Source of the DNA: Gordius sp. MW1
Taxonomy: Eukaryota > Nematomorpha > Gordioida > Gordea > Gordiidae
NCBI GenBank assembly: GCA_964036665.1
Contig: OZ038531.1
Location: 5,394,168-5,458,167 of the forward strand
Direction: 5' to 3'
Length of the DNA: 64,000 nucleotides
In this document: positions 59,692 to 64,000 of the stretch, piece by piece
Position numbering within the stretch: position 1 is the stretch's first letter
Layout: each line of letters begins with the position of its first letter
Notes under the pieces: model-generated
What the model was told of the DNA's origin: nothing
What the model saw: the letters and a program-made list of their open reading frames with translations, nothing else
Databases searched by the model: none
Position numbers and translations under genes: made by a program

Positions 59692-60608
59692 TTGCGTGGG
59701 AAGATTCGTCCTCTGGGTAGTAATGTGGCTGCGATTTTAAGGATACGAGCCCCGAGTAACAAGAATAAGGTTTTAGCTTTATTGGGGTCTTTTAACTATT
59801 ATCGTAAATTTATACCATGTTGTTGCTCGGAGGTAGCGGCTCCCTTGCATAGGTTAACTAAAGATAACGTGCGTTTTGTTTGGTCTGATAGGGAACAGGT
59901 AGCTCTCGAGAAGTTGAAGAACTTGTTGGGAAGCGACCCAGTTCTGGTGTGTTTTAATCGTAACCTTCCAGTAGGGTTGGCGGTTGACGCATCGAAAAGC
60001 GGTATAGGTGGCATGCTCTTTCATGTTATTAAAGGAATTGAGCGGCCGATACTATTTTTTTCGCGTAAATTGACTGCGGCAGAGCTTAATTATTCTGTAA
60101 TAGAAAAAGAGGCTTTAGCTGTAGTGTTTGCGTTGAATAAGTGTCGTGAGTATCTTATTGGTCGTAAGTTTAAAATCTTTACCGACCATAAACCACTGGT
60201 TCCCCTGCGAAGTGTAATGATAGTTTATTGCTAAGCCCTAGGTTACAAAAATGGTTATTGTTTTTGGGTAATCTTGACGTAACATTGGAGTATAAAAAGG
60301 GCGCAACGAACTATGTACCATACACATTATCGCGCTTAGGTGAGAGCGATGAAGCGGTACCTGAGGAGGAACTAGAGGGTGAACACTATTTAGTTATGGT
60401 CGTAACTCTAGCCTTTCCGTCAGTCAACCTTAAGGAGGAGGTGGACAAAGACGAGGAGTTGCATGGAGTTACGGAATACTTGAACGGTCAGGCGACAGTC
60501 GAGGAAGTTGCTAGGTGTTATCGTGGCGTGGTAAACGAACTCAATCTTGATAATGGAGTTGTACTGCGATGCGCTCGCATAGTGATTCCACGGGCGTTGC
60601 GACCATAA
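59692..60608 (+). pseudogene. Gypsy 2 RT connection and RNase H
   Basis: LLGSFNYYRKFIP is followed by RNase H text: AVDASKSGIGGML, PILFFSRKLTAAELNYS, EKEALAVVFALNK and TDHKPLV. There is a frame change near 60230. Confidence 0.88.
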
Positions 60609-61446
60609 GTGTTAAAAATGTTGCATGCTGGACATAGCGGCGCGTCTAAAATGAAAGCAATGGCGCGTAACTATGTTTGTTGGCCTAAAATGGGCGCTGA
60701 TATTTGCATGTATGGGCGTGAATGCACTGCCTGTAGTAAAAATGCAAGTATGCCCAAGCATAATAAACAAACTAGGTGGCCGCGGGCTCGAAACGTTTGG
60801 GACCGGGTACATCTAGACTTTTTTGATTTTGATTTAAAACAGTACCTTTTACTGGTGGACGCGGCTGCGAGTTGGGTTGAATTTCAACGCGTCACGAAGC
60901 TGTCTACCAGGGTTGTTATCGATTTCTTAAAGAATTTAATGGGCGCTTATGGTATCCCAACGTATATAGTATCCGATAACGGTACTGCCTTTACTAGCGC
61001 GGAGTTTAAGGGGTTTTGCGGCAAATGGGGTATTCTGCATTTATTAACACCCCCATATCACCCCAGTTCAAACGGGTTGGTGGAGCGACATGTTGCGATG
61101 GTTAAAAAATGGTTGAAAAATGAGAAGGTAGAGAAGGACGGCATATGGATGTATAAGTTATTACATAATGCTTCCGCTCGCTTTCCGTGTCGCGCTCCTG
61201 TTAGTCAAATCTTTTTAAATAGATTACCTCGCGTACCGATCGATGTGTGGGTGGACGCCGGCTTAACAGCTGGCGAGTCTGCTCCCAGTCGGTATAAAGT
61301 TGGTAATTTAGTTTGGGCTCGCGTGTATCGTGGAACCGAGCGGTGGTTGGGGTGAAATCCCACGTGAGCTCAAAAGCCTACGAGGTTGAGTTTAAGGGCT
61401 CTAATAACCGCACGGTTAGGCACGAGGAGCAATTACGGTTACGATG
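60609..61446 (+). pseudogene. Gypsy 2 integrase
   Basis: The zinc domain (HAGHSGASKM...CTACSK) and the DDE core in HLDFFDF, VSDNGTAFTS and NGLVERHV are present. The C-terminal domain follows (VGNLVWARVYRG). A frameshift near 61352 leads to the tail KAYEVEFKGSNNRTVRHEEQ in the next frame. All three catalytic acidic residues are present. Confidence 0.9.
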
Positions 61447-61533
61447 CTAATAGGATGTCTTGTGTATTTAATAATATATCTATTTATGATTCTGCATTAG
61501 ATAAATATTATCGCATCATGGTGCCGGTTCAGG

Positions 61534-62118
61534 GTGGAAGTGGAACTAATCGACCCACTTTACGTTCCGACGAACCTATACGTATCGTTCGTGGTGGGAC
61601 AAGACGGTATCCCGCATATCGTTAGTTTTCACGAATGGAGATATTCCCAGGGCCGTGCCCCGCAGCCCGGGAATAGAGGACGAGGTGGTAGAATCAGTCG
61701 AGGAGGACACGCTGGGGGTAGCGGTGCCTCGACTTCTGGGGTTCAGAGGAATCCCAGGAAAGTCCTTCCGCCGGTTCGCCCGGTCCGAAGGGGCACGGTG
61801 ATTGCCCCGACGGCGGCACGCGGAGGGCGGCACAGGGTGGCTCGAAGGTGGTGTTGTCTGTGCCACCATTGGCATCGAAGGGCCGCGTGTGAGGGTACAA
61901 CGGCGACACCGCCGGGGGTACCTAGTGTCTCGGGTGTTGAGTCTGTAAACGCCGGGGTGGGAGAGGTTGCGGTCAGTGTAGCGATGCACATCGACCCACC
62001 CGAGGTCGTGAACACAGACGCGGTACTGGCGCCGATGGCGTCGGTAACGCTACTAGAGTATGATCAGGCGGTGAGAGAATCAACGCAAGGGAGTCAGCAA
62101 GACGGAAATAATGGGTAG
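61534..62118 (+). CDS. Gypsy 2 downstream Arg/Gly/Pro-rich frame
   Basis: About 190 codons with GRGGRISRGG, CCLCHHWHRRAAC and a Val-rich end. It lies after the integrase and before the polypurine tract, where some elements have a third ORF. There is no signal peptide or membrane segment, so an envelope is unlikely. It may be only an extension of pol. Confidence 0.4.
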   Translation: MEVELIDPLYVPTNLYVSFVVGQDGIPHIVSFHEWRYSQGRAPQPGNRGRGGRISRGGHAGGSGASTSGVQRNPRKVLPPVRPVRRGTVIAPTAARGGRHRVARRWCCLCHHWHRRAACEGTTATPPGVPSVSGVESVNAGVGEVAVSVAMHIDPPEVVNTDAVLAPMASVTLLEYDQAVRESTQGSQQDGNNG

Positions 62119-62233
62119 CAAGTGCAGACCCAATGACGTCTATCGGGGAGGCCGTTCCCGTACACTATACGGCCCGCTACATCTCTTGACTCCCCTCTCC
62201 CGTTCTCTTTGGGGTCTTTCCTAAAGGGGATGG

Positions 62234-62648
62234 TGTGGTACCTGGCTTATTCTATTTTATTTTATGGCTTCTACTTCTTACTTTATCTTTGTACTCGATT
62301 CTATTTCTTACTTTAACTTTGTACTCGAAATATGGTTAATTACCATCAAAACGTTAAAAGCCATAGACGAACAGAAATAAATCTGAACTGCTATCATTTT
62401 ATAAATTACAACCTTTTCCACTTTCCCTTTTTCCCCTCTTGTTAAACTAATTAATAATCGAATTATAATTTGTGCCATAATTCGTCAACATTGAATGTAA
62501 GTAATTATTCTTGGGTTCTTATATTATATATTGTATAATAAAATAGTTTATAGTTAGTAATTTGTAGTCGGAGTTAATATTGAGTATTTGGTAGAGTAAT
62601 CCTAATCTTTCGATAAAACATATCATCTTACGATAATAGATATGATAA
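62234..62648 (+). repeat. 3' LTR of Gypsy 2
   Basis: It starts TGTGGTACC right after the polypurine tract. It is similar to 55487-56016 with a gap where the CA repeat lies, and the shared sequence ends at ATAGATATGATAA. Confidence 0.8.
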
Positions 62649-62998
62649 CAACCATAGATACATTTAATGGTTTTTTAATAAAGACAATAAAGCTATTTTT
62701 AGAGAAACAAGAGCTTAAATGGAGTACGACATGGTAATGCGATGGGTAAAATGTCAGGTCGGTTGGACAAATCATTAAAAGCAAAATGTTATTATGGTGA
62801 TAAAACATTTGAAATAATAGGCATAAATAAAGAGACAGAGAGATGGTGTAATTAAGACGGAGAATATTAGCTTTAAAAGGTACGAAGTTATAACAATAGT
62901 AATCAATATTGATAATCCCGAGAAAGGGTGATAAAAATACGGTAGTGGTCACAAAATGAACGACACATAAATGAGAGAGAACAGGGAGGGGTGGTGTG
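62649..62998. other. Intergenic
   Basis: Nothing was recognised between Gypsy 2 and the Penelope-like remnant. Confidence 0.4.
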
Positions 62999-62999
62999 T

Positions 63000-63790
63000 T
63001 AATTTTGCTTAACAGCATCTAAGGACTGTTGTTCTTTCTTGTTACAGCTGCCAGAACCAATTCCTACTCCCGCCTGAGCATCGGCCTCATTAGTTTTGAG
63101 GGAAACTCCATCATCTGTCGCTGCCAAACCAGCGAGATTAGAGTCAGCTGGGTGAGGAAAGGGAGATTGAGGAGAACCTTCCGAGGCATTATCTCGCACT
63201 TCGTCTCGCTCAACGCTGCTGGAGGAGGTCAAAAGGGAATCTACTAAAACGGCTTGCATGAGAGTAATGGTGAGGGTTGACGGGACGCAATGAGCCCGAG
63301 TTTTTTCCGTCGTTAATACCGATATCGTCGCAGGTGTGTCCGCCTTGATTGCCAGCTTTATTCACGCTAGCATTTCCCAAATGTGTTATTCGCGTTAATA
63401 ACGTCTCCGCTCCTTTCGAAAACGGCGAGAGAGTGAGATTTTAAGGAAGTCAAATTGTCAACCTTTTTTGGGTTGCGATTGGCCGCATCAGTCACGGGCA
63501 CTTTGGGCTGCGCCGCTTGTTTTCGTTTTTCTCCGTCGTAACTACTGCCCACGTGTCTGGTCGCAGTACATGTGGCTTCGGATGATTTGCGCAAAAAATT
63601 GGGCACTGAATTGGATTGTAATGGGTGAGGGACCTTGAGGCGGTCAATCAGAACGCTTTCTACGAAATTCCTTTCTTTGTTGTATCGCGCTTTGTAAAGA
63701 CCTTCGAGTTGTCCCAATCAATGCTATGTTTATTCTTTAACGAGTGTTCGGCTATGGCCGAGTGGGTCGCTTATCTTGTTAACGGAGCCT
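63000..63790 (-). pseudogene. Penelope-like element C-terminus (GIY-YIG end), probable
   Basis: On the minus strand from about 63770, a frame reads AIAEHSLKNKHSIDWDNSKV. It continues after a one-base frame change as YNKERNFVESVLIDRLKVP. This follows the H-x-I-D-x..A-K-V...R-x-x-x-E-S/A-x-x-I pattern at the end of the GIY-YIG domain of Penelope-like elements. A Ser/Thr/Lys-rich tail then runs to about 63367, and a further frame (63000-63259) may continue it. The catalytic N-terminal GIY-YIG motif and the RT are not in the window. Confidence 0.5.
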
Positions 63791-64000
63791 TGTTCTCTGA
63801 AGTTCTTTGTGCCAATGTTCTTTTTTGTTTTTCTAACGCAAAATTGGTTGCGATCGGCGCAGGATTTTATAAATTAAATTAGAAACAAGATTTTTATATG
63901 TTATGTTATTAATAGGGTTAAGTAGTGAGAATAAGTTGGAGGTGGTTTTCTAAGAAAACTTAAAATTATCTTCTCTTTGATGTAAATTTTGTTTCCTTTT
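63791..64000. other. Right edge of window
   Basis: AT-rich sequence. The rest of the possible Penelope-like element would be expected here or beyond the edge but is not clear. Confidence 0.3.

Larger units (their letters stand above)
55487..62648 (+). mobile_element. Ty3/Gypsy LTR retrotransposon 2, frameshifted
   Basis: The LTRs start TGTGGTAC at 55487 and 62234, the latter right after a polypurine tract (AAAGGGGATGG). They are similar over about 410-530 bp. The right LTR seems to stop at about 62648, and the inner end of the left LTR is unresolved. The internal order is gag knuckle, protease, RT, RNase H, integrase, then an Arg/Gly-rich tail. A hAT element is inserted at 56844-57970. Coding DNA is more GC-rich than the surroundings. 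Confidence 0.85.

Noticed and set aside
61576-62015. Antisense frames over the Gypsy 2 tail
   Set aside because: GC-rich coding on the plus strand leaves open frames on the other strand; no independent support.
63738-63775. Possible tRNA-like text GGCCGAGTGGGTCGC
   Set aside because: No full cloverleaf or T-loop box could be folded; the minus strand instead fits a Penelope-like coding remnant.
1-64000. CRISPR arrays, operons, prophage or bacterial defence systems
   Set aside because: None seen; the window is eukaryotic, and tandem repeats lack the spacer pattern.

Overview
This is a metazoan nuclear genome window: it has spliced genes with GT-AG introns, is AT-rich, and contains many transposable elements. 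No bacterial features were seen. The secreted gene families present (single-domain von Willebrand C proteins, a lipocalin-like exon, an antistasin domain) together with the RTE, Ty3/Gypsy, hAT and Helitron elements suggest an invertebrate, most likely an arthropod such as a crustacean. That assignment is an inference and is only moderately supported.

Layout. 1-12.3 kb is a nested transposon block: two nearly identical copies of an RTE-type non-LTR retrotransposon, each carrying the same hAT insertion; the second copy is further split by an internally inverted Ty3/Gypsy element and by GC-rich hAT-like miniature elements. 12.7-13.8 kb is a non-autonomous hAT element, with a second copy at 56.8-58.0 kb. 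14.95-15.36 kb is a two-exon gene for a small secreted antistasin-domain protein. 15.9-18.05 kb is a long inverted minisatellite of G- and C-rich units. 18.7-18.95 kb holds a lipocalin-like exon (minus). 19.5-21.8 kb is a decayed RTE copy. 26.0-28.2 kb is a hAT transposon with a broken transposase.

32.2-36.5 kb (minus strand) is the most interesting host region: four tandem paralogous genes for secreted single-domain VWC-like cysteine-rich proteins. Exon phases are conserved, and the first-half exon is 88 nt in three of the four. 40.6-42.1 kb is a two-exon divergent rhodopsin-family receptor (minus). 42.8-45.8 kb is a degraded Helitron with both termini. 46.3-47.1 kb is a hAT-like miniature element. 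50.7-52.6 kb is a two-exon gene for a 141-residue secreted protein of unknown family (minus). 53.7-55.0 kb is fold-back repeats. 55.5-62.65 kb is a second, frameshifted Ty3/Gypsy element carrying a hAT insertion. 63.0-63.8 kb looks like the C-terminal end of a Penelope-like element (minus).

Host genes are few, small and mostly secreted. Their exon structures were built by reading splice sites and checking that reading phases join; none is backed by transcripts. The transposon genes are nearly all broken by frameshifts or stops.
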